Below, in pieces: positions 23,001 through 34,946 of a stretch of 64,000 nt of DNA (position 1 is the first letter of the stretch; the number at the start of each line of letters is the position of its first letter). The notes under the pieces were generated by a model. That model worked only from the letters and a program-made list of their open reading frames with translations, was not told the origin of the DNA and ran no database searches. The stretch covers positions 14,194,111 through 14,258,110 of the forward strand of contig NC_033625.1 of assembly GCF_001540865.1 (NCBI RefSeq), given 5' to 3'. Both the position numbers and the translations under genes were made by a program. The DNA is from Ananas comosus (taxonomy: Eukaryota > Streptophyta > Magnoliopsida > Poales > Bromeliaceae).

Positions 23001-25882
23001 GCAGAAACAAAGGAATGAAACATGTGAGGAAATTGTTGTCTTAGGCTCTAGGTGCATATTGCAAAGAACAAAATAAAAGCATATAAATTAGGTTAAAAAA
23101 CAGAAGATGGGTAACAAAGGATGGAAAACACAGGAATAAGTTCCAGAATGCATAGCAATTGTCAAAGTTGATTAAAGATCCTCAGAGTGTATAAGTACCA
23201 ACAAGTATTGCCAAAGTCACTGCCTCCGACTTTTAATACTTAATAGTTGGACCACCAAGACGATGCTGCCTCATCCACTATTACAGTAAGATTAATTTTA
23301 ACCACGTTTACTATGACATTTCTCAATTATTTAAATTGAATTAAGAATGTACTCTTACTTAGGTCAAGCATCATCGACAATCCACTTAGAATTCAATGAT
23401 ACTTTGGCATGTCTCCAATAGCTCTTCGTTTTATTTTCTCTTTTCAATTTTCTTTCTATTTTAACCCCTCGTATTTTACCTTCTTACACAATTATTATGA
23501 CCAATGGAAACACATGCCCCATGATTTCTTAGTTCAATGCTCTTGATTGAGCATCCTAGCAGGATGTGTTAAACAAGTTTAATTTGGTGGCACTTCCGTA
23601 TCTTTTTAACACTCCGAAAATTTTTCTACATAATTTAAAACATAACCAGCTTCACTTGTTAAGTGCCCGCTTAAATGCCTAGCCAGCACATTTTTTAAAG
23701 TCTCTACTCCTCACCATGTACACCTCGTCTATCTTAATATCAATGCAACTAAAATTAAATTAAAAGGGGGAGAAAAGCTCACGTCCAACAATTTGGTGCC
23801 ACCATATATATCCTTTCCTCCACTTAGGCAAGGTACCTTGTTAACTAGCCACAATTATTTCTACTGGCGACTATTTTCTGTCATATTTGATCTTCCCTTC
23901 CCACTATCATCAACTCAAAGACAATGAACTTCTCAATAGTAGCACCATTATCCATCTCAACAGCCCAAAATCTAAGATGCTTAATCTCCTCATCTATTTG
24001 CTTCTTGTTAGTCCTATATTTCAATCATTATATCCTGTACTACTTCTGTACTAGTTATCAACCTACCATACAACCACTTTTAAATTTTTAATATATAAGA
24101 AGCATAGGCATATAATAGCTTTAACTCTCAGAAGATCTTATTTATCATCCAGAGAAGAAATCATCCAGCAGCTCTCACATTAAACTAAACTTTAGATGCT
24201 TTAGTAGCTTCACCAAGATTCTCTTACAGAAAGAAGGTTTTTATATTTAATAACATAAAGAAAAGGCAAACAATTAGCATAAAGATTGAAAACAGGTTCA
24301 TCCCCAAAACAAAAAGGAAAAAAGAAAAAAAAAATTAGCTAAGTATCACAAAGACCAAAATGTTATAGCATTCACGTTGGAGTACAGGATGGAACTAGAA
24401 ATTAATGTTGTTTTACTCCATAGAAGGTTAAAGCCATTGTAGCAGACAAACTACTTAACATTTGAACATTGAAAAGATGAAACATAGGATAAAAGGAAAA
24501 AAAGAACTTCTGTGATCACAGATTGAAACTGCTAATAGCAAAAATAAAATTTCTATTAATCTGGAGGAGGCAAACAGGAGAGAGAGAGAGAGAGAGAGTT
24601 GTACGGCAACATATGCGACTTAGAAAGTTCAAACCATTTGAAAGAAAAAAAATCAAACTCCACACATAACTTTTATTCTTAATATTGAAGGAAAAAAAAA
24701 ACATGACTCCACTAATAGTAATCACAATAAAAGATTGAACATACTTGAGCTTTGCCATTGTGTCCTCCACCAAAGCATTATCGAATAGAAAGCTAGCAAC
24801 AGAGCAGTGCCAGCCATTATCACAGCCAAACCAATAATATTTCGGTCCAAAAGTGCAATGAGAAAACTTCCCCATGCTATTAGAACAACAATTGGAGAAA
24901 GGACGACAACCCATGCAAACAGACACAGCAAACTGCATATTGCACTTAAGTGAAACCCTTGTATAATCTCTGGCCATTTCCTTGCATATATCCAACTGAA
25001 TCATGAAAAGGGTAAAGTTAGCGCATAAAGAAATACAATTATACTACTACAAACACAAAAAGTTGACAAACAATAAATCAAACCAGGAAGCAAATGAAGT
25101 TCCTACAGAAGATTTCTCAATACAAAAGCATAATTCTTGCCTGCTAGGAGTTTGAAGAAAAGCAAGTTTAATTAACTAAGAAAATAGTTGCACATTTTTA
25201 TCCGAGTATTAAGGAAGATGAAAGTATGCAATTGCCACAGCATGAAGACTGCAATTAATACAAATACTCCACAGTTATTAGAAGGAGAAAGAAGGCAGAA
25301 AGCAGTAAGCTGAGAAGGCCAGTGCCTAAGCATTTAGGAGACAATTATCAAACTATCAATAAAAACACTAGATTGTTCTCCAATTAGAAGTTAGATATCC
25401 TGAGAATACTAAAAACTTCATATTTAGCATTACAAACTTCATAATTAGCATTACATCCTCCTAAAGTGGTCTAGTCAGCATTAGAGCTCCCCTATAGTGT
25501 AGTCAAAAGTAAAGAATAAAACCAAAATGGAGAAGTTGAATCAATATATCAAAATAAGGTTATGAGCTATTTTAGATATCTATAAACTGCACGATTATAG
25601 AATCTCAGCAGCACCAAGCAGGCTCTAGGATGATCAGTTAAGCAACACAATAACAAGACAGTTAATTTTATTGACAGAGTATGACCAATAGAAAGCATAT
25701 TATTACTCTAACAAATGACAAAAAATTAAAGTTGATAGCCAATATTCAAGTTACCTATATATCCTCCACGGCCGCCAATTCACAGCCCATAGAACCCAGA
25801 AACTGAGAGGACCGAGGACAGAGAACAGAGCACCGCACACACTGCACGCGAGAACGACCTCATGGTGCTCGTCCACTTCCAT
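7220..25882 (-). CDS. DEK1: DEK1, membrane-anchored calpain (phytocalpain), 30 coding exons
   Basis: Exons (5' to 3'): 25882-25755, 24995-24745, 22700-22519, 22401-22266, 21659-21529, 21438-21324, 20903-19922, 19539-19429, 18887-18829, 18222-18060, 17683-17410, 17182-17032, 16933-16822, 16422-16257, 16151-16081, 15938-15847, 15701-15539, 15393-15322, 14696-14319, 14209-14094, 13639-13342, 12916-12597, 12120-11772, 11214-10894, 10402-10298, 9839-9711, 9259-8879, 8578-8441, 8355-8119, 7525-7220. All phases join except one base in exon 3 (see findings). The product is ~2,145 residues, as expected for DEK1 (~2,150). Layout: membrane helices ~10-310, Ser-rich cytosolic loop ~315-600, second membrane block ~605-1,096, charged arm ~1,250-1,385, LamG-like region ~1,385-1,607, calpain protease core ~1,710-2,000, C2-like domain to the end. 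Catalytic Cys is in GRLGDCWFLSA (~1755), His in GIVQGHAYS (~1913), Asn in QIRNPWA (~1933), so it should be an active cysteine protease. In the family it acts at the plasma membrane in mechanosensing and epidermis/aleurone identity. Start chosen because MEVDEHHEVVLAC aligns with known DEK1 N termini. Confidence 0.96.
7800..7935. mobile_element. Short MITE-like insert in the last DEK1 intron
   Basis: Contains 'tttggtttcggaataagcc' on the left and inverted 'ggaatagttatcccgggaat' words, resembling short terminal-inverted-repeat elements. The boundaries are not clear. Confidence 0.3.
13975..14030. repeat. (AT)n microsatellite in a DEK1 intron
   Basis: About 56 bp of almost pure AT dinucleotides in the intron between exons 20 and 21, preceded by a single N (13974) that marks an assembly break at the tract. 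Confidence 0.95.
14961..15300. mobile_element. MITE with GGCACGG-rich ends in DEK1 intron 18, copy 1
   Basis: Ends are inverted: AGGATTTAAGTGCC at the left and GGGCACTTAAAACCTT at the right, followed by subterminal repeats of GGCACGG/GTGCCGG. TTTGTA occurs as a perfect direct repeat on both sides (14955-14960 and 15301-15306). A second copy lies at 35961-36288. The middle is AT-rich and shared between copies. No coding capacity. Confidence 0.75.
19620..19815. repeat. Repeat-like insert in DEK1 intron 7
   Basis: A stretch beginning 'gcctgtttggccccacaaa' and containing 'agaagctccagtttgaagc', similar in wording to repeats in SIN3-like introns near 40360-40600 and 43330-43570 ('agcttttggg', 'aagcttcaaattgga'). 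Likely remnants of one dispersed element family; ends not defined. Confidence 0.3.
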
Positions 25883-26564
25883 TGCCCCCCGTCTCCGCCA
25901 AATCCAACCCTCAATCCATCAGGGAAACTCACCAAACCTACAACAAAACACAAATCTCCCCCAAGTATAGTAAAAAAAAAAAAATCCAATTTTTACCCTA
26001 AAAACAGTAGCCAAATTAATCCTTTCGAGCTCAAATCAGACATTTCCAAAAGGTCCACACAATCTGAGGCTCATTCTAAAAGAATTAACCGAGAAACAGC
26101 AAAAATCCCATTTTTTACCCTAGAAACAGTGCCAAAACTATCCCTTTCAAGCACAAATCACTAACTCCCGAACAATCCTCAGACACGGCTCGTTATCAAA
26201 GAACTACCAAAAGTTAACAAAACAAAATCCAATTTTTACTCTAAAAACAGAAGCAAACTTAATCCTTCCAAGCTCAAATCACAAATTCCCAAACAATCCA
26301 CACAATCAACGGTTCATTCCCAAACATTTACACTAACAAGCCCTAAAGCACTACAAAAGGCGCGACTTGAGGCCCACCCCCCCCCCATGGGGTAAGATCT
26401 ACGAGACGGAGCTCAGACACCTCGATCTGAGCGGCGAAACCCTAGGACGGGCTTAGAGAGAGGTAGGGTAGGTGGGAGGGGATTGAAACGTACCTCGAGC
26501 TCTTCAACATAGAAAGGGGAGGGAGGTGGTCTCTTCTCCGAACTTTTGCAAACCCTAGATATGG

Positions 26565-26600
<36 letters not shown>
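25883..26600 (-). promoter_or_regulatory. DEK1 leader with a 5' UTR intron and (CT)n tracts
   Basis: Upstream of the DEK1 start codon the first exon extends to a TTGTAG acceptor (exon edge 25937). An upstream donor GAG|GTACGT at 26494/26493 gives a ~556-bp intron in the leader. The untranslated first exon above it contains 'ctagggtttgc', and beyond it lie (CT)n tracts on the sense strand (about 26567-26600 and 26625-26653). Intron in the leader is inferred from splice signals only. Confidence 0.55.
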
Positions 26601-26605
<5 letters not shown>

Positions 26606-26622
26606 AGAGGAGTCGAGTGTGG

Positions 26623-26656
<34 letters not shown>

Positions 26657-27313
26657 GAGTGACATTTGTCAAAGTATATGTGCGGAGTAATAAAATAAAA
26701 TATAAAATATAAAATAAATAAATAATAATAACAATAATAATTAAAAACGTGGAGAGAGAGAGGATGAGTGGGGAAGAGTGTGGAGAGGAAGATATTAGAC
26801 NGAAATTAGAGGGGCTAGTTGGAAAAGTGCGTTTGAAAAAAGAGTTTTTTTTTTTTTGGCTAAAAAAGAAATTTTAAATCATTTTATGTTTACAAAAATG
26901 CTTTTATGAAAAAAAAAATCAAATTTTCATAAAAAGGTTTTTTTGGCCAATTTGCATAAAAATTCCACAAATTTTGAGCTTTTGCAAAACTGAGCCACAT
27001 TTTTCAATTTTGTAGATTTGGGTCGAATTTTTCGTCATCGGACAAAAATGCCTTTATTCCCTTTCTTTCTCTCTCTTCTTTTTTGTTCTCTTTCGCGTAC
27101 GCCTCTCCGCCTCAACCCTTCCCCACCCGCTCCACCTCAACCCTCCGCGTACGCCTCTCCGCCTCCCCTGCCCCTTCCCACCCGCTTCGTCTGAACCTCT
27201 CCGCATATGCCTCGCCGCCTCGGCCTCGTAGACCTCTACCCACCTCCGCCCTTATCCCTCCCCACCCGCTCCGCCTCAACCCCTCTGCATACGCCTCTCT
27301 GCCTCGACCTCGT

Positions 27314-27531
27314 AGGCTTGGTGGGGTCCTAGACGATCTCGCCCTGGAGCCCGACGATGTCGCGGACCATCTTGGCGAGGTCGCGGATGGAGATCTCGGC
27401 GCCACTGCCGACGTTGACGTGGTCAAGGTTGGAGTAGCGGTCCATGAGGAAGATGAGGCGTCAGCGAGGTCGTCGACGTGGAGGAACTCGCGGAGCGGGG
27501 CGCCGGAGCCCCAGACGACGATTTTCTCCGC
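27314..27531 (-). pseudogene. Captured fragment of GDP-L-fucose synthase (GER), broken
   Basis: On the minus strand this reads EKIVVWGSGAPLREFLHVDD, then, after a one-base frameshift, IFLMDRYSNLDHVNVGSGAE and IRDLAKMVRDIVG, matching the C-terminal half of plant GDP-4-keto-6-deoxymannose epimerase-reductase (the enzyme that makes GDP-L-fucose). A codon expected to be Trp is TAG, just before DPTKP. With a frameshift and a nonsense codon it cannot encode the enzyme. It lies inside the TIR-bounded element and so was probably copied from a parent gene elsewhere. Confidence 0.8.
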
Positions 27532-27721
27532 TATGGCACCGGAGCCCTAGCAGGGCACCTATCTTAATTAGTTAGCACCTATGTAATGGTGTAAAAAAGA
27601 AAAAGGAAGAGGAAGAGGAGGATATGGATAAATGATGCAATTTTGGGCGAAATGGTGTAAATTGGACAAAATTTGCACATTTCTCCTCCTCCTCCTCTTC
27701 TTTTTCTTCCCCTCCGCTCCG

Positions 27722-27990
27722 CGTGCAGGCGGCGCACCTGGGCCTGCTCGATTACGACCAGTCCGGCACGCTCGGCGTTTGGATGGCCCTCACGGTGGTC
27801 GCCGAGAACGACAACCGTGTGGCCGCTGTGGGCTTCTCAGATGTCGGCTTCATACTCAACTTCTACCGGATCGACATCTGTGCGCCGCTCCGTTAACAGT
27901 CTAGCGCAACTGCTCGTGGCCGCTGCAATTTGGCCGCTGCAGTATGACGTGCAGGCACCGCCAGTCTCGCTCGACGCCGACGCTATGCAA
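27722..27990 (+). pseudogene. Second captured coding fragment, family uncertain
   Basis: A GC-rich plus-strand frame reads VQAAHLGLLDYDQSGTLGVW ... GFSDVGFILNFYRIDI and then stops. It looks like real coding sequence embedded in the Pack-MULE. The wording resembles LEA_2/NDR1-like extracytoplasmic domains, but I am not confident. A further piece at about 27905-28010 (PLQYDVQAPPVSLDADAMQ in another frame) may be a third fragment or the same gene after a frameshift. Confidence 0.4.
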
Positions 27991-28039
27991 GCCATGGACG
28001 CCATGAAGAAGGAAGAGGAGGAAGAGAAAGAAAAACAGT

Positions 28040-28190
28040 GTAATTTTTTTTTAAACAGTGTAATATTTGTCAAAAGAGTGCAACTTTTGTTTCAAGGAGT
28101 GTAATTTTTATTTCAAAGAGTGTAACATTCACCTTAAACAGTGCAATTTTTTTTTAAAACGGTGCAATTTAATTTTAACAGTGCAACCTT
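28040..28190. repeat. Degenerate GTGYAA tandem repeat in the Pack-MULE
   Basis: The core 'gtgtaatttt'/'gtgcaatttt' recurs every ~20-30 bp at least seven times. Related words ('atggtgtaaattgg') flank the captured fragment near 27580 and 27650. Confidence 0.6.
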
Positions 28191-28789
28191 TATCTTCCTC
28201 TTTCTTTTTCTTTGATTTGTCGCCTTTTTCGATAATAGTAACGATATATAATAGTCTTTCAAAGAGACAATTTTTTTTTTTTATTTTAATTTTTACTCTT
28301 ATTTTTTTTATATCCTCTACATCTTTATTCGCTTTTTCCTCGGTGCCGGCGAAGACGGAGGCGGTGGGGGTGTTGTCATGGAAGAAGGAGAGGCGGTGGA
28401 AGGAGAAGGTGGGCGTTGCAGAGGAGGAGGTGGCGGAACTCTAGATGGGGTCGGATTTGGGGGTGTCGTCGTGGGAGAGAGAGAGGCGGCGGAAGGAGGA
28501 GGTGGGTTCGTCGGAGGAGGAGGAGACGATGGGGAGGGCGGGCGCTGCGGAGGAGGAGGTGGCGGAACTCGAGAAGAAAATAGCGAAGAAGAAAAAAGAA
28601 GAGAGAGAAAAAAAATGAATAAGGGTATTTTCGTCCGATGGCGAAAAATCTGGCCTGAATTTGTAAAAATAAAAAAGGTGGCCCGGTTTTGCAAAATCTT
28701 AAAATTTGTGGATTTTTTATGCAAATTGGCCTTTTTTTCAAATTTTTTATTTGAAAAATAAAAAAATTCTTAAAAAAGGGTGTCTATAT

Positions 28790-29330
28790 ATACCATGGAA
28801 AAACCTTTTTTTTTTAAGAATAATTTTTTCCTCTTTTGAAACTTATTTTCCAAAAATTGAGAAATATTTTCTAAAAAATATATATAAAACAAATCCCTTT
28901 TTAATTTTTCTGCCCAAAATAAACAAAGTTTCAAATTTTAAGAAAAACTAGTATTCTCATTTTTAAATTTTTTCATCCATAAAATAAAAATATTATTTTT
29001 ATAAAATCTGAAAAAATAAAATATTAGTATTTTTCGAAACCAAACTAACAAAAATTTTGATTTTTTTTTTTCGAAAATACTGTTTTCCACGTCTTTTTGA
29101 TAAACCGACCCCAATAAATGAAGTAAAACAATCCAAATTTTTCCCTCTTTGCATATAGCAATATAAATTTTCAAATTTTTATATTTTTATCCAAACTTTC
29201 AAAATTTTGTAATGAGCTGTATGAATTTGTATTCTGTCAATTTAAACTGATTAATACAAGCTAATTGACCAAGAAATAATAAAAAAAATCCATGCCAGCG
29301 ATATAGATAGGTTATTTTAACAGCAAAATT
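28790..29330. other. AT-rich intergenic DNA, nothing recognised
   Basis: Low-complexity A/T-rich sequence between the Pack-MULE and the next element; no coding or RNA feature seen. Confidence 0.6.
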
Positions 29331-29409
29331 ATGTTTGTAGGTAAAATTAGGATTTTCGGGCGACTAAGCTTATAGGATTTTTTTTAATTCTAAGAATTGA
29401 AGTCTGGTA

Positions 29410-30440
29410 TTTTTAGCCTAAGCGGTGAATGACTCATCAATTTTTAGTGCAGTGGAAAAAAATGTGAATCATTCACCGCTTTTTGAAAAGATAAAATCAT
29501 TTACCATTTTTATCAAACTTACATATTTTTTATATCCGAACTTCAGGTTGCGTTTGGTAGCGAGAATATCTCGGAACAAGACGGTATATCTCCAAATTTG
29601 TTACCGAACGATGGAAGAACTGCGGAGAATGGGTTGTTCTGATCAAAGCAAGTTGTTCTGAGTTGTTCTAAAACAACCCGTTAAAAATTGTTCCTAAGAG
29701 AACAACTTTGTTCTTCTCTTTATTTTATTAGATAAATGGATATATAAATAAACATATTAATATAAATATTATTTTTATGATAATATATTTATACTTAAAT
29801 TTTATTATATAATATAAATTAATTAAAATTTATATATTATTTATTTTATTAAGTTTTATCATTTATATTTTAATATTTAATTATTTTATTTTATATTAAG
29901 TATTATNATTAATAAAGATATCATTAAATATTATATCATAAAGTACATTATTAAATTAAATTTTATTATATAAATTAAATAATATATATTATTAAATAAA
30001 AAATATTATTAAATAAGTATTATATACATTCCTTATTTCATATTATGATTGTTATAGTATAAATAATTTTATATAAAATATACTAATATGAATAAATTAG
30101 TTTATTTTTAAAAATATATTTAGACATTGTTTCTAGACTTTTTATCCAAAAGCTACTATGGTTATACTTTAAAATATACCCAAATTATCCAAACACAAAT
30201 TTACAATTATTTTATTTTGTACCGGAATATCTCATATTCTCGAGAACAACAAAAAATTGTTCTTCAAATTTTAGTTCTCCAACTAAACGCAGTCTCAAAG
30301 TAAGTACAGAATTAAATCCTAAAACTAATTTCAATATTTTGAAAAAAGCGGTGAATGATTTACTGCATAAGCATAATTTTATAAATATATTTTTAAAAAG
30401 CTATCCCTAAATTCATTCACCGCACAGAGCTAGTTTTATA
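29410..30440. mobile_element. Nested TIR elements with GCGGTGAATGA words
   Basis: 'gcggtgaatga' and its inverse 'tcattcaccgc' occur at about 29423, 29468, 30347 and 30411, suggesting a miniature element into which the hAT-like element at 29548-30292 was inserted. Boundaries are approximate. Confidence 0.4.
29548..30292. mobile_element. hAT-like non-autonomous element
   Basis: Left end GGTTGCGTTTGGTAGCGAGAA faces right end 'ttctccaactaaacgcagtc' in inverted orientation; 'gttgttct'/'agaacaac' words also pair internally. The interior is almost pure A/T and holds a single N (29907). No transposase frame. Confidence 0.5.
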
Positions 30441-30994
30441 AAAAAGCTATTTTTATAATTATAATATTTTTTAAGTCTATTAATTAAAAAAATCGGTAAA
30501 ATTAACCATAATTATCTTATTTAATTTGCAAACATTAAAAACTAAAAATTAATTCTCAACTATTATCATAAGAATAAATTTTGACAACAAAAAAGATCCT
30601 TTACTTTGTTTTTTTTTTTTTTGATATTTGGTTAATATTACTCACATTGAGTTGTTAAAATATAATCTTAAAAGTGGATTGTAAATTATTTAAAATATTG
30701 ATGGTAAATATAAAATTTGAGGCTTTGGATTGCTGCTATGCATTTAACCCTAGGAAAAAATTTTACAAAAAAGAACAGAATTGCATAAACACCCCTTGAA
30801 CTTTAGTGCTTTGTCAAATGATCCCTTAAATTTTTAAATCTTGCAATATGCACCCTAAACTTTATTTAACTTGCTCAGTTCATTCTTGTGATGAAGAAAA
30901 TATTGTATCAGGATTGGAGAATAGAATAAATCAATCTCAAAATTTTGTTATTCTACTGTATAAGAAGGGTCTATTAAACTATTTAATAGAGTAG

Positions 30995-31527
30995 GGCTAC
31001 TATACTCTTATGAGTGTAGAACCCTTCGTACTTATAAGTTGTTTTCGATGATGAAGCATCCGAATCGACGATCCTCTCTGTTAAATATGATATAGAGTAT
31101 TTGAAACTTCTAAAAAATAAATTTCGTAATTTTTCGAAATCATAAGAAAGTCTATCAAGCGGGCATGAAATGAACGGTCAAAATCAAACGACGTCCTAAA
31201 AATGGATGATCAGATCCTTCAATTTAAAATCGGAGTTATTGATCTTTATCTAGGTAGTGAATAGAATTTTCTATTAAAAATTCAAACTATTCTAATTCTT
31301 TTACACCGTTAAATTAGCAAGTATTTCACAACGGCCGTTAAAAATTGTCGATTTTGTGACCTTTTAATCGTAACGTAAATGATATCGAAAAATTATGAAA
31401 TTTGATTTATAAAAGTTTTAAATGATCTAGATAATGTTTAACGGTATGGATCGTCGATTTGTAAGCTCTATCATCGAAAACGACTTATGAATACAAGAGC
31501 GATCGTATTGATAAGAGTATAGTAGCG
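30995..31527. mobile_element. TIR element family T1, copy 1
   Basis: The two ends form a long inverted repeat of ~80 bp: GGCTACTATACTCTTATGAG ... 'cgttttcgatgatgaagc'-like at the left, and 'gctctatcatcgaaaacgac ... taagagtatagtagc' at the right. The same family occurs at 56039-56604, 61855-62345 and about 62545-62960. Confidence 0.6.
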
Positions 31528-31594
31528 GGACTCCTACTTAATAAAGTATAATGCCTTGTTATTAAAATTAGAAGCTTAGGGGACTATTTACTGA

Positions 31595-31756
31595 CCGTCC
31601 CTAGAGCAAGTAGTAAAGGGCTTGGTGGTTGGTACCCGAGACCCAAGTTCGAATCCTAGTTGATTCATATTTCGAGCTAAGTTTATTTCTAAATGAAATA
31701 AACAAAGCGGGTAGCGTGCTACCTATCTCTCTAAAAAAAAAAAAAAAAAAAAAAGC
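31595..31756 (+). mobile_element. tRNA-derived SINE with poly(A) tail
   Basis: Contains a B-box-like GTTCGAATCC (31648-31657) about 35 bp after an A-box-like 'tagtaaagggcttggtgg', an internal RNA polymerase III promoter arrangement. It ends in a run of more than 20 A (from 31733). The short size (~160 bp) and A-tail fit a plant SINE copied by a LINE. Target duplications were not identified. Confidence 0.65.
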
Positions 31757-31759
31757 TCA

Positions 31760-31860
31760 ATATTTCTTAAAACAAGTTATATTACTTGGCTTTCCTATTC
31801 TTATATTCAAACTCTATGAGCTAATTTTCCAAAACTTGTTTTGTTTTTCCGTTTTGACAT

Positions 31861-31891
<31 letters not shown>

Positions 31892-32333
31892 TCGCAAGCT
31901 ATTCGTTTCATTAAATGAATGCACAACTATAATTGTGAAGTAATTATGCTTCCATCTCGGGACCTCAGGTACCAACAATTACACCCTCAGTCAACTGTGC
32001 TAGGTACAGTTGGTATTCAACTGTACAAGTTTTTTACGCAGTTTGCTAAGATATAGATTTGGCTCAAAATATAAAACAACTACTCTTCGAGCTTGGAATC
32101 TCAAATACCAATCATCAATTTTTTTACCACTTGTGCCATGCACGGTGCGTCGATTATTCAACTCCACAAGTTTGAATTTTAATAGGAGGAATTTATTATT
32201 AGGGCCTAAGTCCAACATGTGAACAATGTTAATCCTAACTATGTTAGACCATTGCTTTCCATGTCCTCATTGGCCACCTCATTGTCACATTGTTTGACAT
32301 TCTAATTCCTTTCTCTATCAAAGAGACTATTGG

Positions 32334-32375
<42 letters not shown>

Positions 32376-34370
32376 TTTTTTCTCTATTTTTATTTTATAG
32401 TATATTTGTACACATTATTTATTGTTGCGTGGGACCTCGAGAATAAGATGCTATGAAGATTCTACATAGAATTTATACCTAATAACTTATCTTATTAAGT
32501 CACATCCAATGGTGAGGGTGTAAAAGTGTATACAACTTATCTAAATTATCTAAATTATAAGTCATTTTAAATTGAATAACTGATATTTTAAAATTTTGAT
32601 TTTACTATCCAATTTTTCAATTTGTTTGATTTAAGTTAGTCAATAAAATTTTGACTTCAAAAATTTAAGCTGATTGCTTACTTTAATGAGTTTATAGTTG
32701 CGAGAATTGCATAAATTTCAAAGTTAAAAAGCCACTGACCAACTCAAATCAAACAAATTGAATGATTAAATAGTAAAATCAAAATTTTGAAAAGTCAAAA
32801 AATTAAATCAAAGTGGTACATAATTCAGATAAGTTTTATAACTTTTCATCAAGAAAAATAGTAATTTTAAGTTGAATGATTAGGGGGGAAAAAAAAATTT
32901 ATTTGTGTACTCTTGTGCAACATGTTAATGTTTGATTATAAGATAATTTCTCCTCCCTTGGTATATATAAAGTGGAGGATTTTGATTAGTTTACGAAAGT
33001 AATACAAGATGTTATGTAAATTTATCAACATATTAATAATTCATAAAAAAAATTTTCCTGGTTAGTGTTAGGGTTTGGATATAAGTAGGGAGAAAGGAGC
33101 CTATTTCTCGTCTTACACCCAAATTCTAAGTGGAACGCTTGTTTCAGTCTTAATGGGTTATCCGGAAATAACCTGTTTAAAAAGAGGAATAGTAGTTCCA
33201 CCCTAGTTAAGTAATAAATAAATATAAAATATTACTAATTAATGTATAATGTGTTAATTTATTTACTACTTAACTAGCTAACTAATAAGTTATTTATTTA
33301 TTAAACTAATAAATATATGATTAACTACTCGAGCAATCAATTTATTAGTTATAATTAAATAATTAAAATTTCTAATTTATGTTCATATTAATCAACTATT
33401 AATTAATTTACTAACTAGTTATCTAACTTATTAAATAATTAACAGGGTAACTTATTTTTGTAGTTAATTGATGTGTTATTGTGTTTTTCTCATTATCTTA
33501 TGGAGTGTTCATAGTTAGCTTATTATTACTTACTTATTAAAATTTTATTTAATTAATACTTTGAGATTTGTTAATTAGGTAAAATAATTTTACTTTAAAA
33601 TCACAATTAATTACTCCCATTCCTAATTCCACTTTAACCATCCAAATATATATATTTTTAATTCCTCTGAATAACTCAATTCTTATTCAGGTATAAAATT
33701 AGCCCCATTGATACGACATTGTCGTATTCCATCAAAAATAAATAAAAATAATTTATTCTCGAACCAAACGATATATGCGGAACACATGGCATTTGTCTTA
33801 TACTGGTTTAATTGTTGGGACCATCATGAAAATTCCATTTACAAACAAAGTGGGTGGGTCATCTTTGTACATTTGATTTTACCATTAATTTGGCTGTTTT
33901 TGTACACTTATAAGATATTCATTCCCCTTTCATTGATTTTGTAGCTAATTAGAATCCAATCTCTTTGTATTTTGACCTATTTCAATGGAAACATGGCTTT
34001 TTGGATGGGTTTTTTTGGGCTCTCTTTTGACTCTCTCCTTTTTAGCTTAGTCCATATTACATATCCTCCAACATTTCACCTAACTTTGCATGTTACAAAG
34101 TATTATTATTACTATTATTATTATTATTATTATTATTTTCTCAAAGTTTAGTCAAGCACAACGGAAAATGTATTCGCCTTTGGCTGTATTTATTTCACCG
34201 AAAGTGGAGAAAGATGAAATAATTTTCGGTCGTAAATGTTTGCTTTTATCGTTTAGTTCAATGCAACTTTACATTTGCTCGGAACTGAACTCTACAAATA
34301 ATGAAATTAACTTCCGCCCTACAGAAAAACAAAAAAATAATAATAAAATATTAATTCATCTCTTGCACTT
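31760..34370. other. AT-rich intergenic DNA with microsatellites
   Basis: Holds a GA tract (31861-31890), a (CT)n tract (32339-32369), the inverted-repeat word 'caactgt...acagttg' near 31990-32030, and long A/T-rich stretches (33200-33650). No gene is supported. Confidence 0.6.
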
Positions 34371-34373
34371 TCA

Positions 34374-34946
34374 GGGCCCGTTTGTTTTGGTGTAAGTGGA
34401 GTGATGGAACTCAAGTTCCATCACTTCCGTTATTTGTTTTGATGTAAGTAAAAAATATAATGTAACTCAAGTTACGTTAGAGCTCCACTTCACCTACTCT
34501 CGACTTCCTCCTCTAAAGTGTCGAACTCGACTTTTACTACACTCAACCTCCTCTAAAAAATTTATTAAACAGTAAAACATAAATTCTACTTCCTTTATAA
34601 TGGGTTAGAATTACCTTATTTATAATAAATTAGAATTATCTTTAAATAATAATAAAAAAATTAATTATATAATAGATTAAATTTTATAGTGGTAAATTTA
34701 CTACTATATTTAGGAGATAATAAGATCCACTTACTTATATCAAAACAAACAACGGAACTCAAAAAACTAATTTTACCAGCACCAAGTTACATCAAAACAA
34801 ATAACAGAAGTGATTGAATTTAACTTTCAGGCGGTACAAGTTACGTCAAAACAAACAACAAAAAAATAATCACACTTCAGGAAAACTCAAACACCACTAC
34901 ACTTGACTTACGTTGAATCTACAAATACGTCAATCCAAACGCCCCC
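34374..34946. mobile_element. hAT-like MITE with CCCGTTTG ends
   Basis: Left end GGGCCCGTTTGTTTTGGTGT and right end 'caatccaaacgccccc' are inverted. The right half holds three tandem 'agttacatcaaaacaaacaac' units and the left half their inverse, 'gttttgatgtaag'. Non-coding. Confidence 0.6.

Larger units (their letters stand above)
26840..28790. mobile_element. Pack-MULE-like element carrying gene fragments
   Basis: The two ends carry long inverted repeats of at least ~115 bp. Left (26946-27060) reads GGCCAATTTGCATAAAAATT, ... TTTGCAAAAC, ... CATCGGACAAAAATGCC. The reverse complement of the right end (28620-28735) reads GGCCAATTTGCATAAAAAAT, ... TTTGCAAAAC, ... CATCGGACGAAAATACC. Between them is ~1.5 kb of DNA much richer in G+C than the surroundings, including a recognisable GER fragment. 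Long TIRs plus captured GC-rich exon pieces are the hallmark of Pack-MULEs. The outermost edges and any 9-bp target duplication could not be fixed. No transposase is present. Confidence 0.75.

Noticed and set aside
27083..27550. 155-codon plus-strand frame
   Set aside because: It is antisense to the captured GER fragment and otherwise C-rich repeat; the minus-strand reading is the meaningful one.
28378..28761. Gly/Glu-rich plus-strand frame and Pro-rich minus-strand frames
   Set aside because: They arise from GGAGGAGG-type repeats within the Pack-MULE; three overlapping frames are all low-complexity and none resembles a known protein.
31640..31665. A tRNA gene
   Set aside because: The B-box is present but the flanks do not fold into a tRNA and a poly(A) tail follows; it is a SINE.
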